The notes under the pieces were generated by a model. That model saw nothing but the letters and a program-made list of their open reading frames with translations. It ran no database searches and had not been told where the DNA came from. This document shows positions 34,655 through 43,445 of a stretch of DNA of 64,000 nt, one piece after another (position 1 is the stretch's first letter; each line of letters opens with the position of its first letter). A program made the position numbers and the translations under genes. The stretch is taken from assembly GCA_027068435.1 (NCBI GenBank), contig JAMOTA010000027.1, positions 60,027-124,026 on the forward strand. The letters run 5' to 3'. The DNA is from Sulfurovum sp. GTDB taxonomy: Bacteria > Campylobacterota > Campylobacteria > Campylobacterales > Sulfurovaceae.

Positions 34655-35637
34655 GAGATATTTCCTGTATCAAATAGCTGTACAACACCACATAATAAGC
34701 CATCATCCACAACTAATAGATCGTTAATCTTATTTTTAAGCATAAACTCTTCTGCGTCTATTGCCATTTCGTATTGGGAGATTACTAATGGAGATAGTGT
34801 CATAATATCTTGTGCCATAAGTCCAAATCTTGGTTTATCTGTTATTTCCAAGGCTCTTCTTAAGTCTCCATCTGTAATAATACCTTTAACTTTCTGATTA
34901 TCCAAAACTATACATAAACCTAATTTCCCACTTGTCATAGTATGAATAATATCTTGAAATTCACTTTTAGAAGTTACTATTGGCAAATTTTTAGATGTCA
35001 TAATATCTTTTACTTTAGTTAATAGTTTTTTTCCTAAACTACCTCCAGGATGATACATCGCAAACTCTTCAGGCTTAAAGTCTCTCACTTTCATTAAAGC
35101 TGCTGCTAAAGCATCTCCCATAGCAAGAGTTGCTGTAGTTGAAGACATGGGAGCTAGCTGCAGAGGACATGCCTCTTTTTCAATAGCAATATTTAAAAAA
35201 TATTTTGCCTCTTTTGCTAAAGTAGAATTTACTTTACCTGCCATTCCTATTAAAGTAATTCCCATTCTTTTTACTAAAGGAATAATTTTAATAATCTCTT
35301 CACTTTCACCTGAGTTTGAAATAGCTAAAAGAATATCATCTTTTGTTAACATACCTAAATCACCATGTATTGCTTCAGCAGGATGCATAAAAAAACTAGG
35401 AGTTCCAGTACTCGCCAACGTTGCCGAAATTTTCACACCAATATGTCCCGATTTTCCCATTCCTGTAATAACCAAACGACCTTTTGATTGTAAGATATTT
35501 TCAATTGACTTATTAAAATCTTCAGTTAATAAGTTTGATAAATTCTTTACTGCTTCTGCTTCTAGTCTAAAAACATTTTTTGCTATATCAAGAGAATTCA
35601 AATCATTTATCCTTTTGTTAATCTTAAGTAAGCACAT
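34651..35637 (-). CDS. kpsF: Arabinose-5-phosphate isomerase
   Basis: A 328-residue KdsD/KpsF enzyme. The SIS domain has VITGMGKSGHIGVKISATL and LAISNSGESEEI, and APMSSTTATLAMGDALA; two CBS domains follow from about residue 205. It converts ribulose-5-phosphate to arabinose-5-phosphate, the first step to Kdo. The CBS pair may bind a nucleotide as regulator. It overlaps kdsB by 4 bp. The annotated ATG has no strong Shine-Dalgarno. Confidence 0.93.
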   Translation of the reverse strand: MCLLKINKRINDLNSLDIAKNVFRLEAEAVKNLSNLLTEDFNKSIENILQSKGRLVITGMGKSGHIGVKISATLASTGTPSFFMHPAEAIHGDLGMLTKDDILLAISNSGESEEIIKIIPLVKRMGITLIGMAGKVNSTLAKEAKYFLNIAIEKEACPLQLAPMSSTTATLAMGDALAAALMKVRDFKPEEFAMYHPGGSLGKKLLTKVKDIMTSKNLPIVTSKSEFQDIIHTMTSGKLGLCIVLDNQKVKGIITDGDLRRALEITDKPRFGLMAQDIMTLSPLVISQYEMAIDAEEFMLKNKINDLLVVDDGLLCGVVQLFDTGNIS

Positions 35638-35692
35638 GTTACATAAATTTTAGTTAATACTGCTTTAAATAAAGTTACAATAAAACTAAAAC

Positions 35693-36790
35693 CTAGTCTT
35701 TATGATCTTTTATTATAGCAATAATTGTTACAATAATACTATACATAAATACTAATATTATAGATAAGGTAAAAATATCCCATACTTTATTAGGATAACT
35801 ATAACTATCAGCCAATGTTGGTTTAGAAATAATAATCAAATGCTTAGCATTTTGACTTACTTCTATTTTTAACTCTTCTTGGTTAATAAGAGTTTGTCTA
35901 TAGACTTCTTTGCTAAACTCCATATTACTCTTTAATAGTTCAAAATCAAATACATTAGTATTTAATTCATTTTCATTAGAAGTCTCTCCGACCATTTGTG
36001 TTTTTATTCTTTTAATAGATCTTTTAATATTTTCAATGGTTGCTTTAAGCATCTTCATCTCTACACCATTTGGATTATAAGTTTTTATTTTACTATTATA
36101 CTCAACTTCATTTTTAACAAGTTCAAACTCTAAGTTAGCTAAAATAGTATTTTTACGTTCTACATCTAAGTTAGGATCAATAGTATAATTTTTATTTTGA
36201 TACTGAATTAATTTTTCAATAGATGTAATAAATGCTTGTTTATTATCATTTCTCTGTTTTTCAATAAAATGAAGTGCAACTTTTGCATTCTCTTTTGCAA
36301 ACTTATTTATAACTTCATCTGAATGCTTAATAATACTCTCTAAAATTTCTTTTGCAATCTTTGGATCAGTATGAACAAAACTTATAGTAAGTGTACTTGA
36401 TGGGTCATCATAAACAATAAAAAGGTTATCATTATATTTTTTTAATAAATTTTTATTATTTATTTGATATTTTGGAAAAATAGCATTTTTATATAATCTT
36501 TGATATGGGTCTATATTTTCACTAGCATAAAGTCTTGCTATATTAAACTTTTTATCAATAAATGTAAACATTTCAAAAGAACGGATGTAAAGCTCAAGTA
36601 TTTTAGAATCTTGTGTTGTACTAGATGTCTTACCCATCAACATCGCTCCCAAACTCATCTCCTGTTTTTGAGAAAGATCTTTAAGTAGTGTAATACTTAC
36701 AGACTCATAGCGTTCTGTTTCTATATAAAGAATATAACTCGTAACTATGAAAAATATAGCTACAAAAAATATTTTAATTGATTTTTTCAT
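35693..36790 (-). CDS. kpsE: Capsule export inner-membrane protein KpsE
   Basis: A 365-residue polysaccharide co-polymerase/export protein. Membrane helices lie near residues 5-22 and 335-357, with a long periplasmic coiled-coil region between (for example ENAKVALHFIEKQRNDNKQ and ATIENIKRSIKRIKTQM). This is the KpsE/BexC layout, bridging the ABC transporter and the outer-membrane channel. It ends 10 bp from kpsT, in the order kpsM-kpsT-kpsE. The outer-membrane partner KpsD is not in this window. Confidence 0.85.
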   Translation of the reverse strand: MKKSIKIFFVAIFFIVTSYILYIETERYESVSITLLKDLSQKQEMSLGAMLMGKTSSTTQDSKILELYIRSFEMFTFIDKKFNIARLYASENIDPYQRLYKNAIFPKYQINNKNLLKKYNDNLFIVYDDPSSTLTISFVHTDPKIAKEILESIIKHSDEVINKFAKENAKVALHFIEKQRNDNKQAFITSIEKLIQYQNKNYTIDPNLDVERKNTILANLEFELVKNEVEYNSKIKTYNPNGVEMKMLKATIENIKRSIKRIKTQMVGETSNENELNTNVFDFELLKSNMEFSKEVYRQTLINQEELKIEVSQNAKHLIIISKPTLADSYSYPNKVWDIFTLSIILVFMYSIIVTIIAIIKDHKD

Positions 36791-36799
36791 CTCTTTCCT

Positions 36800-37462
36800 T
36801 TAACTTTTATTAATCTCTTTATAGCGTTCTATTGCATCATCAATATTTTCATAATATTCCAGTTCTCCTTCATGTACAAGTAATCCAGACTGACATAGTT
36901 CACGTAAAGTATTCATATCGTGACTTACTAAAAGAATATGGCAATTTTCTATTTTTTTAAGAAGTGCCTCTTTAGCTTTAACTTTAAATCTAGCATCACC
37001 CACAGAAAGTGTTTCATCTATAAGCATATAATCAAAATCAAAAGAGAGACTAAGTCCAAAACTAAGTCTTCCTTTCATACCTGACGAGTATGTTTTTATA
37101 GGCATTTCAAAATAATTCCCAAGTTCTGCAAAATCTTGTACTAAAGTTATAATTTCTTTTGTCTCTTCATAACTTTTACCATAAAGCCCACATACAAATT
37201 TTACATTTGCTTTTCCTGTCATATTTCCTACAAAACCTCCTCCTAAACCTAGAGGCCAAGAGAAACTATTGGGTGAGGTAATTTTACCTTCATTAGGAAA
37301 ATCTATTCGTCCTAGCATACGCATAAGTGTTGATTTTCCTGTTCCATTTCTTCCTAATATACCAATGTTACCATCAGGTAATGTAAGTGATACATTTTGA
37401 AGAATATATCTTTTCCCTTGATTTGTACGAAAATATTTTGTAACATTTTTAAGCTCAATCAT
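36800..37462 (-). CDS. kpsT: Capsule ABC exporter ATPase
   Basis: A 220-residue ABC ATPase. Walker A is GRNGTGKST, the signature is YSSGMKGRL and Walker B is FDYMLIDE, the KpsT/Wzt (polysaccharide export) type with the unusual SSGMKGR signature. I start it at 37462 (MIELKNV), which overlaps the kpsM stop as ATGA; the frame is open further upstream, but that part lies in kpsM. With KpsM it moves the lipid-linked capsule across the inner membrane. Confidence 0.93.
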   Translation of the reverse strand: MIELKNVTKYFRTNQGKRYILQNVSLTLPDGNIGILGRNGTGKSTLMRMLGRIDFPNEGKITSPNSFSWPLGLGGGFVGNMTGKANVKFVCGLYGKSYEETKEIITLVQDFAELGNYFEMPIKTYSSGMKGRLSFGLSLSFDFDYMLIDETLSVGDARFKVKAKEALLKKIENCHILLVSHDMNTLRELCQSGLLVHEGELEYYENIDDAIERYKEINKS

Positions 37463-38280
37463 TGTGAAATAATCCTCTTTTCTAGCTTTATATATAACCA
37501 AGTACCAATAAATAAAGGAGTAATTGTCCAATATAACATATATTGATAATCAACAAACCTATCATCAAGTTCATAAATATAATATCCATGTATCATTTCC
37601 ATAAAATGTACTAAAGGATTATATAGTAGTATCTCTTGTACAGCTGGAGGAATATTATTTATAGGGAAAAAGACTGCTGAGAAAATAAGAAGAGCAAAAG
37701 AGAACATACCTACAAATTTACCAATACTGACAAAAAATATATTACCTATAGCAACAATCAATCCTATAGAAAATGAAAAAACAAGTATCCAAACATAAGC
37801 AAAAAAAACCATTACTATATTTTGTGGTTCTACATTATATCCAAAAAGAAAACCAATAAAAAGGAAAAGTAAAACAATAATACTACTTAAAAATACTTCT
37901 AATAATAATCTCCCAAAAATAGTATCTATAGGCTTTACTTGTTTATAATTAAATAGTGCTTTATTTGCTGCAAATGCACCAGTTGCTCCAGAAAGTATAT
38001 TTTTAAACATATTAAAAGCAATAAAACCAGAAGCCATAAAAATAGCATAATCAAAGGTTGTTACTGAATTTGAGCCATTAGATACTATTGCAACTCGAAT
38101 AGAGATAAAAATAAAAATTTGGAAAAAAGGTTCAAAAAAAGTCCAAAACAATCCTGATTTACCTATACTAATTCGTGTATTCAACTCTCTTAAAAAAAGT
38201 GCTTTAATCACCGATAAAAAAATTTTTGATGATTTTCTTAGTACCAAATTAATAACCTTACCTTGCAAATTTTTAGGCAA
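37459..38280 (-). CDS. kpsM: Capsule ABC exporter permease
   Basis: A 273-residue ABC-2-type permease with six hydrophobic segments and a basic N-terminus. The segment LFLRELNTRISIGKSGLFW and the late HFMEMIHGYYI are typical for KpsM/RfbA-like polysaccharide exporters. It is the first gene of the minus-strand capsule operon, divergent from galU over 130 bp, and is coupled to kpsT by a 4-bp overlap. Confidence 0.92.
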   Translation of the reverse strand: MPKNLQGKVINLVLRKSSKIFLSVIKALFLRELNTRISIGKSGLFWTFFEPFFQIFIFISIRVAIVSNGSNSVTTFDYAIFMASGFIAFNMFKNILSGATGAFAANKALFNYKQVKPIDTIFGRLLLEVFLSSIIVLLFLFIGFLFGYNVEPQNIVMVFFAYVWILVFSFSIGLIVAIGNIFFVSIGKFVGMFSFALLIFSAVFFPINNIPPAVQEILLYNPLVHFMEMIHGYYIYELDDRFVDYQYMLYWTITPLFIGTWLYIKLEKRIISQ

Positions 38281-38368
38281 TTATATCTTTATTGTACTTA
38301 ATGACTAGAAGTAATCAATAACTTGATTACTTAATACTTTATGTAGCAAACTTTAACTCTATTTAGAA

Positions 38369-38374
38369 TATAAT
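38369..38374 (+). promoter_or_regulatory. Probable -10 box of galU
   Basis: TATAAT 36 bp upstream of the galU ATG (38411), in the 130-bp divergent region shared with kpsM. AGGAC at 38400-38404 is the ribosome binding site. Confidence 0.5.
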
Positions 38375-38410
38375 TTTTACTAATTTTAAATATAAAACTA
38401 GGACAATATT

Positions 38411-39253
38411 ATGAATTCTATAAAAAAATGTCTCTTTCCTGCAGCAGGTTACGGCACTCGATTTTTACCTGCAACTAAAGCTACTCCTAAAGAGATGCTG
38501 CCTATTCTTACAAAACCGCTTATTCAGTATGGTGTAGAAGAAGCTATTGAAGCTAATATAACAACAATGGCAATTATTACAGGTCGAGGGAAAAGAGCAA
38601 TAGAAGACCATTTTGATATTTCTTATGAATTAGAACATCAAATTAAAGATACAGGAAAAGAAGTTTTAATAAGTGAAATACGTTCTATTATTAAAACTTG
38701 TACTTTCTCTTATACTCGACAAATAGAGATGAAAGGATTGGGTCATGCCATACTTTGTGGTGAAACACTTATAGGTGATGAGCCTTTTGCAGTAGTATTA
38801 GCAGATGACCTTTGTTCAAATGATGATGAAGGTATTCTTTCTCAAATGATAAAAATATATGATAAGTATCAATGTTCTATTGTAGCTATAGAAAAGATTC
38901 CCATGAGTGAAACAAATAAATATGGTGTAATCGCTGGTAATTTAGTAGATAATACAGATGATATTTATAGAGTAACAGATATGGTAGAGAAGCCTGACCC
39001 TAAGGATGCACCTACAAATATGGCTATTATAGGTAGGTATATTCTTACTCCTGATATTTTTAAAATATTAAAAAATACACCCCCAGGTAAAGGTGGAGAG
39101 ATACAGATTACTGATGCCTTACTAGAACAAGCAAAAGAGGGTAATGTGATTGCATTTAAATTTAAAGGAAAACGCTTTGATTGTGGTTCTATAGATGGTT
39201 TTGTGGAAGCTACAAATTATTTTTATAAAAAGAGTAAACCATCTATAACATAG
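38411..39253 (+). CDS. galU: UTP-glucose-1-phosphate uridylyltransferase
   Basis: A 280-residue GalU. It has FPAAGYGTRFLPATKA (nucleotide loop with catalytic Arg), TPKEMLPI, GLGHAILCGE and VLADDLC, all family hallmarks, and makes UDP-glucose for surface glycans. It begins the plus-strand sugar operon. Its TAG stop (39251-39253) is interlocked with the inferred ATA start of cysQ (39250), a 4-base overlap of the same kind as the usual ATGA. Confidence 0.95.
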   Translation: MNSIKKCLFPAAGYGTRFLPATKATPKEMLPILTKPLIQYGVEEAIEANITTMAIITGRGKRAIEDHFDISYELEHQIKDTGKEVLISEIRSIIKTCTFSYTRQIEMKGLGHAILCGETLIGDEPFAVVLADDLCSNDDEGILSQMIKIYDKYQCSIVAIEKIPMSETNKYGVIAGNLVDNTDDIYRVTDMVEKPDPKDAPTNMAIIGRYILTPDIFKILKNTPPGKGGEIQITDALLEQAKEGNVIAFKFKGKRFDCGSIDGFVEATNYFYKKSKPSIT

Positions 39254-39999
39254 ATATACAAACCATAGCTTCTATAGCTAGAAATGCTGGTAGTGCTATC
39301 ATGGAGATTTATAATAGAGACTTCATTATTGAATATAAAGATGACAAATCACCGTTAACAGAAGCTGATATTAAATCTAATGAGATTATATGTAATGCTT
39401 TAATAAAAGAATATCCACTTATACCTATACTCTCTGAGGAAAATAAAGCTGATGAATATGAAATTCGCAAGAGTTGGGAATATTTTTGGCTTATTGATCC
39501 TATTGATGGTACAAAAGAATTTATTAAGAAAAATGGTGAGTTTACAGTAAATATAGCATTAATCTATAAAAATGCACCTGTGTTAGGTGTTGTTTATGCA
39601 CCTGCATTAAATGATATGTATATTGCTAAAAAAGGTGCAGGTGCATTTAAAAATGGAGGAAAACTTCCTTTAATAATTAATAAAAATCCTACAAAACAAT
39701 TAACTGTTGTTGCATCAAAGTCTCATCTTTCTGAGGAGACTCAAGAGTTTATAGATAATCTAGCAAAAGAGACAGAGAGTATAGAGCAAGTTTCAAAAGG
39801 TTCATCATTAAAACTTGTTATGATAGCAGAAGGTTCTGCCGATATTTATCCTCGTTTAGCTCCTACTATGGAGTGGGATACAGCTGCTGCAGATGCTATA
39901 GTAAGAGAGAGTGGGAAAATGACATATCAATTTGAGAATAGACAACCTGTTAGGTATAATAAAGAAAATTTATTGAATCCTTGGTTCATTGTAAAATAA
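39250..39999 (+). CDS. cysQ: CysQ-type 3'(2'),5'-bisphosphate nucleotidase with apparent ATA start
   Basis: An inositol-monophosphatase-family enzyme, about 249 residues. Metal-site motifs are LSEEN, DPIDGTKEF and WDTAAADAI. The first ATG in frame (39301) would drop the first helix of the fold, yet the codons before it encode DIQTIASIARNAGSAIMEIY, exactly that helix. Upstream to the stop at 39235 there is no ATG, GTG or TTG; an ATA at 39250 overlaps the galU stop. CysQ recycles PAP/PAPS from sulfate assimilation; in surface-sugar operons it may act on related phosphates. The start remains uncertain. Confidence 0.82.
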   Translation: MDIQTIASIARNAGSAIMEIYNRDFIIEYKDDKSPLTEADIKSNEIICNALIKEYPLIPILSEENKADEYEIRKSWEYFWLIDPIDGTKEFIKKNGEFTVNIALIYKNAPVLGVVYAPALNDMYIAKKGAGAFKNGGKLPLIINKNPTKQLTVVASKSHLSEETQEFIDNLAKETESIEQVSKGSSLKLVMIAEGSADIYPRLAPTMEWDTAAADAIVRESGKMTYQFENRQPVRYNKENLLNPWFIVK

Positions 40000-40021
40000 A
40001 TAATTAAAAAGAGAGAAGTGT

Positions 40022-41395
40022 ATGATTACAAAATCGATATTTAGAGAATATGATATTCGTGGAATTTTTGAAAAAGAGCTTAATGAAACTTCAGTAAAAC
40101 TGATTGGTTTTTACCTAGGTCAAAAGATTGGTGGCAAAAAAGTTGTCTCTATTGGCTATGATGCACGTTCTCACTCTCCTATTTTACGTGATTACCTAAC
40201 TTCTGGTCTCAATGCTGCAGGTTGTAAAGTTTTAGATATGGGTATGGTAGCAACACCAGTAAACTATTATAGTAACTACATTGACTTTTATGGCATAACA
40301 ACAGATGCATCTATTATGATTACAGGTTCTCATAACCCAAGTGAATATAATGGATTTAAAATAACTGTAGATAAACTACCTTTTTTTAGCGATGACATTT
40401 ATGCTTTAGGTGATATGATTATTGAGAACCAAGATAAAGTTATTTCAGATGACACAGAGTCTATAAAAATTGATGTAAAGACACCGTATATTAATTATAT
40501 GGTAAATCAATTTAAACATTTAAAGAATTTTCCTAAAAAAATAGTGATAGATGGTGGTAATGGTGTTGTAGATACTGTTATTACAGATATCTTTGATGCA
40601 CTAAATTTTAACTATGAAGGCTTATATCTTGAGCCTGATGGTACCTTTCCAAATCACCATCCTGACCCTTCAGTTGAAGAAAACTTAGTAGATATAAAAG
40701 AGTTATTAGAAAAAAATGGTGATATTGCTTTTGCTTATGATGGAGATGCTGATCGTATAGCTGTACTTACTCATAAGTATAATATTAAGGGTGATCAGAT
40801 GGCACTACTATATGCTATGAAGATGGATAAACCTACCGTAATAGGTGAAGTTAAATGTTCACAAGTGATGTATAATGAACTTAAACGTCGTGGATCTAAA
40901 GCCATCATGTATAAGACGGGTCACTCAAACTTAAAAGTAAAAATGAAAGAGACTAATGCTGATTTAGCGTGTGAAGTTAGTGGACATATTTTCTTTAAGC
41001 ATCGTTATTTTGGTTATGATGATGCTATTTATGCAACACTTAGAATGATAGAGTTAATTTCAGATGGTATAGACCTCGATAAAGAGATTGACAATTTACC
41101 ACAAGTATTTTCCACAGAAGAGATAAAAGTAAAAACAACTGAAGAAGAGAAGTTTCTCATTATAGATAAAGTAAAAGAGTTATTAAAAAATCCCCCAGAA
41201 GATTTTCCTAAAATAATCAATATTATTGATGTAGATGGAGTACGTATCAATTTTGAAAAGGGCTGGGGACTAGTAAGAGCTAGTAACACTACGCCCATAC
41301 TTGTAACACGTTTTGAATCTACAGATGAAATATTGTCTAAAGAGTATGAATCACATGTAAATATGTTAATTAACCATGCAAAAAGTCTATTATGA
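40022..41395 (+). CDS. manB: Phosphomannomutase/phosphoglucomutase
   Basis: A 457-residue alpha-D-phosphohexomutase of the AlgC/ManB type. Motifs: REYDIRGIF at the start, ITGSHNPSEYNG with the phosphorylated Ser, AYDGDADRI as metal-binding loop, CEVSGHIFF for sugar recognition and RASNTTPILV as phosphate site. It interconverts hexose-6- and hexose-1-phosphates, feeding ManC and GalU. It overlaps pgi by 4 bp. Confidence 0.93.
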   Translation: MITKSIFREYDIRGIFEKELNETSVKLIGFYLGQKIGGKKVVSIGYDARSHSPILRDYLTSGLNAAGCKVLDMGMVATPVNYYSNYIDFYGITTDASIMITGSHNPSEYNGFKITVDKLPFFSDDIYALGDMIIENQDKVISDDTESIKIDVKTPYINYMVNQFKHLKNFPKKIVIDGGNGVVDTVITDIFDALNFNYEGLYLEPDGTFPNHHPDPSVEENLVDIKELLEKNGDIAFAYDGDADRIAVLTHKYNIKGDQMALLYAMKMDKPTVIGEVKCSQVMYNELKRRGSKAIMYKTGHSNLKVKMKETNADLACEVSGHIFFKHRYFGYDDAIYATLRMIELISDGIDLDKEIDNLPQVFSTEEIKVKTTEEEKFLIIDKVKELLKNPPEDFPKIINIIDVDGVRINFEKGWGLVRASNTTPILVTRFESTDEILSKEYESHVNMLINHAKSLL

Positions 41396-42618
41396 TAAAT
41401 AAATTAAATTTTAATTCATATAATAAATTTATTGAGAATAAGGCTTATGATGCTATTGTAGAAGAAAAAAAATACATCGGTTATTATACACTTCCTGAGC
41501 AAAATATAGATTCTATTTTAGCATATTGTGATTCCATCTCTACAAATATTGAGTCTATTGCAGTTATTGGTATAGGTGGTAGCTCTTTAGGAGCTAAAGC
41601 TGTATATGAATTTATAAAGCCTGTAAAAAATCTTAAAAGAAAACTCTACTTTTCTGAAAGTACAGATCCTATTAATATTAGAGAAATATTATCTAAATTA
41701 GATATTAGTAAAACACACTTCTTAGTAATATCTAAATCAGGAAATACCATAGAGACTTTTTCTATTTATAAATATATCTATTCACTACAAAATAATGCTT
41801 CTGCATATACATTTATAACTGATCCTGATTCACCACTTGAAAAATATGCAAATAAAATAAATGCCTCTGTATTATATCTACCAGATAATATTGGTGGTAG
41901 ATTTTCTGTTTTATCTACAGTAGGACTTGTACCATTAGCTTTATGTGGCATAGATATACAAGCCTTACTTAATGGTGCAAAGCGTACAAAAGATAGTTTT
42001 TTCAATGATGGTTATCTAAAAAAAATCTTATTAGAAAAAGCATCTTATTATGCAAAAAATCATAGTCAATATCATATAAATTGTATCTTTGCATATTCTG
42101 ATACACTTAAATATTTTTGTGAATGGTATGTACAATTATGGGGTGAAAGCTTAGGTAAAAGACAACGAAATTCAGCTTTTAATGTAGGATTAACACCTAT
42201 AGGTCTTATAGGGCCTAAAGACCAACACTCTTTTTTACAGCTAATTATGGAAGGCACTAGAGATAAATCAGTAACTTTTATTAAGATTGAAGATTTTAAC
42301 AATGAGATGAAAATACCTAATATATCATTACCTCATTTAGAGGAACTTGATACTTTAAATAATCTCTCTTTTGCAAAACTCATTAATATGCAATGTGACT
42401 CTGTAATGGAATCACTTAAAACACAAAAGGACATTCCGTTAGATAGTATTACCTTACCTTGTGTGGATGAAAATACTATAGGTAAGCTTATTTATTATTA
42501 TGAATTATTAACTTCCTTAGTAGGAGAGCTTATAGATGTAGATACTTATAATCAACCAGGTGTAGAGACAGGTAAACTTATTTTAAAGAAAAAACTTAAT
42601 GCTATAATTGGAAAATAA
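41392..42618 (+). CDS. pgi: Glucose-6-phosphate isomerase
   Basis: A 408-residue isomerase, shorter than the 550-residue E. coli form but normal for Campylobacterota. The motifs IGIGGSSLGAKA, SKSGNTIETF, GGRFSVLSTVG and QLWGESLGK hold the substrate and catalytic residues. It links fructose-6-phosphate and glucose-6-phosphate, so in this operon it supplies both the GDP-mannose and UDP-glucose branches. It is translationally coupled to the mutase gene. Confidence 0.95.
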   Translation: MINKLNFNSYNKFIENKAYDAIVEEKKYIGYYTLPEQNIDSILAYCDSISTNIESIAVIGIGGSSLGAKAVYEFIKPVKNLKRKLYFSESTDPINIREILSKLDISKTHFLVISKSGNTIETFSIYKYIYSLQNNASAYTFITDPDSPLEKYANKINASVLYLPDNIGGRFSVLSTVGLVPLALCGIDIQALLNGAKRTKDSFFNDGYLKKILLEKASYYAKNHSQYHINCIFAYSDTLKYFCEWYVQLWGESLGKRQRNSAFNVGLTPIGLIGPKDQHSFLQLIMEGTRDKSVTFIKIEDFNNEMKIPNISLPHLEELDTLNNLSFAKLINMQCDSVMESLKTQKDIPLDSITLPCVDENTIGKLIYYYELLTSLVGELIDVDTYNQPGVETGKLILKKKLNAIIGK

Positions 42619-42654
42619 TCTTCAAATTTATTGTTTTAATATATATTAATATGA

Positions 42655-42660
42655 TATAAT
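42655..42660 (+). promoter_or_regulatory. Probable -10 box of the SPOR-trpE-aroE group
   Basis: TATAAT 34 bp before the ATG at 42694, with TGGAGA as ribosome binding site. It suggests separate transcription from the sugar operon. Confidence 0.45.
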
Positions 42661-42693
42661 TTATTTAAAATAATTTCTGGAGATTTTCCCATT

Positions 42694-43437
42694 ATGAATG
42701 ATCACAATTTAGATGACCTTATTATCGATGATGCTGAGCCTAAAAGTAGTAAATTTAAAGGTGTATTAACTATTATTGCACTAATTGCAATTATGTTGAT
42801 TTTAGGTATTATTTTTTCAAAAATTGTACTCAAAGACCCAGATGAGGGTAAAAATATTTTAGAAGAAAATAATACAGAGATGATTAGTCCTGAATTGACT
42901 CTGCAAAGTACACCTGAGATAGAGAGTATGCCAGAGCCAGATAGCATTGATGAAGAGATAGCAAAATCACTCAACTCTGAAGAGAATACAACTACGAGTA
43001 AAGTAGAAAAGCTAGTTCAAGAGACTGTTGAGATAGATGATAAAAAGGTTATCCAAGAAGTAGCTGAAGAAACGGTAAATAGCACAGTAGCAACTACTAC
43101 AGTTACCGCTACATCTGTCGCAGTAGTAGAAACAGTAAAAAAGAAACCCTTAACTAAAAAACCAACTACTCCTAAAAAGCCAACTAAATCTAGTAAACCA
43201 AAAGCAACTTATTCAAATAGCTATTACATTCAAGTAGGTTCTTTTAGCAAAACACCTAGTAAAAGATTTCTTAGTATTATTAGAAACAGTGGATTTAAGT
43301 ATAAGATTACCCCTAAAGCAACTAATGGAACTAAAAAACTACTTATAGGATCATATAGAAGTAAACAAGCTGCATTGAATGCTCTTCCAGCCGTTAAAGA
43401 GCTTATCAATAAAAGTGCATTTGTAGTGAAAAAGTAG
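42694..43437 (+). CDS. SPOR-domain membrane protein
   Basis: A 247-residue bitopic protein: acidic cytoplasmic N-terminus, one membrane helix at about 28-48, a low-complexity periplasmic linker rich in E, T, V, P and K, and a C-terminal SPOR domain from about residue 172 (YYIQVGSFSKTPS to KLLIGSYRSK). SPOR domains bind denuded peptidoglycan glycans at the division septum, so this is a likely cell-division accessory protein, similar in plan to FtsN/DedD. It lies 9 bp before trpE. Confidence 0.85.
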   Translation: MNDHNLDDLIIDDAEPKSSKFKGVLTIIALIAIMLILGIIFSKIVLKDPDEGKNILEENNTEMISPELTLQSTPEIESMPEPDSIDEEIAKSLNSEENTTTSKVEKLVQETVEIDDKKVIQEVAEETVNSTVATTTVTATSVAVVETVKKKPLTKKPTTPKKPTKSSKPKATYSNSYYIQVGSFSKTPSKRFLSIIRNSGFKYKITPKATNGTKKLLIGSYRSKQAALNALPAVKELINKSAFVVKK

Positions 43438-43445
43438 ATAGACTT

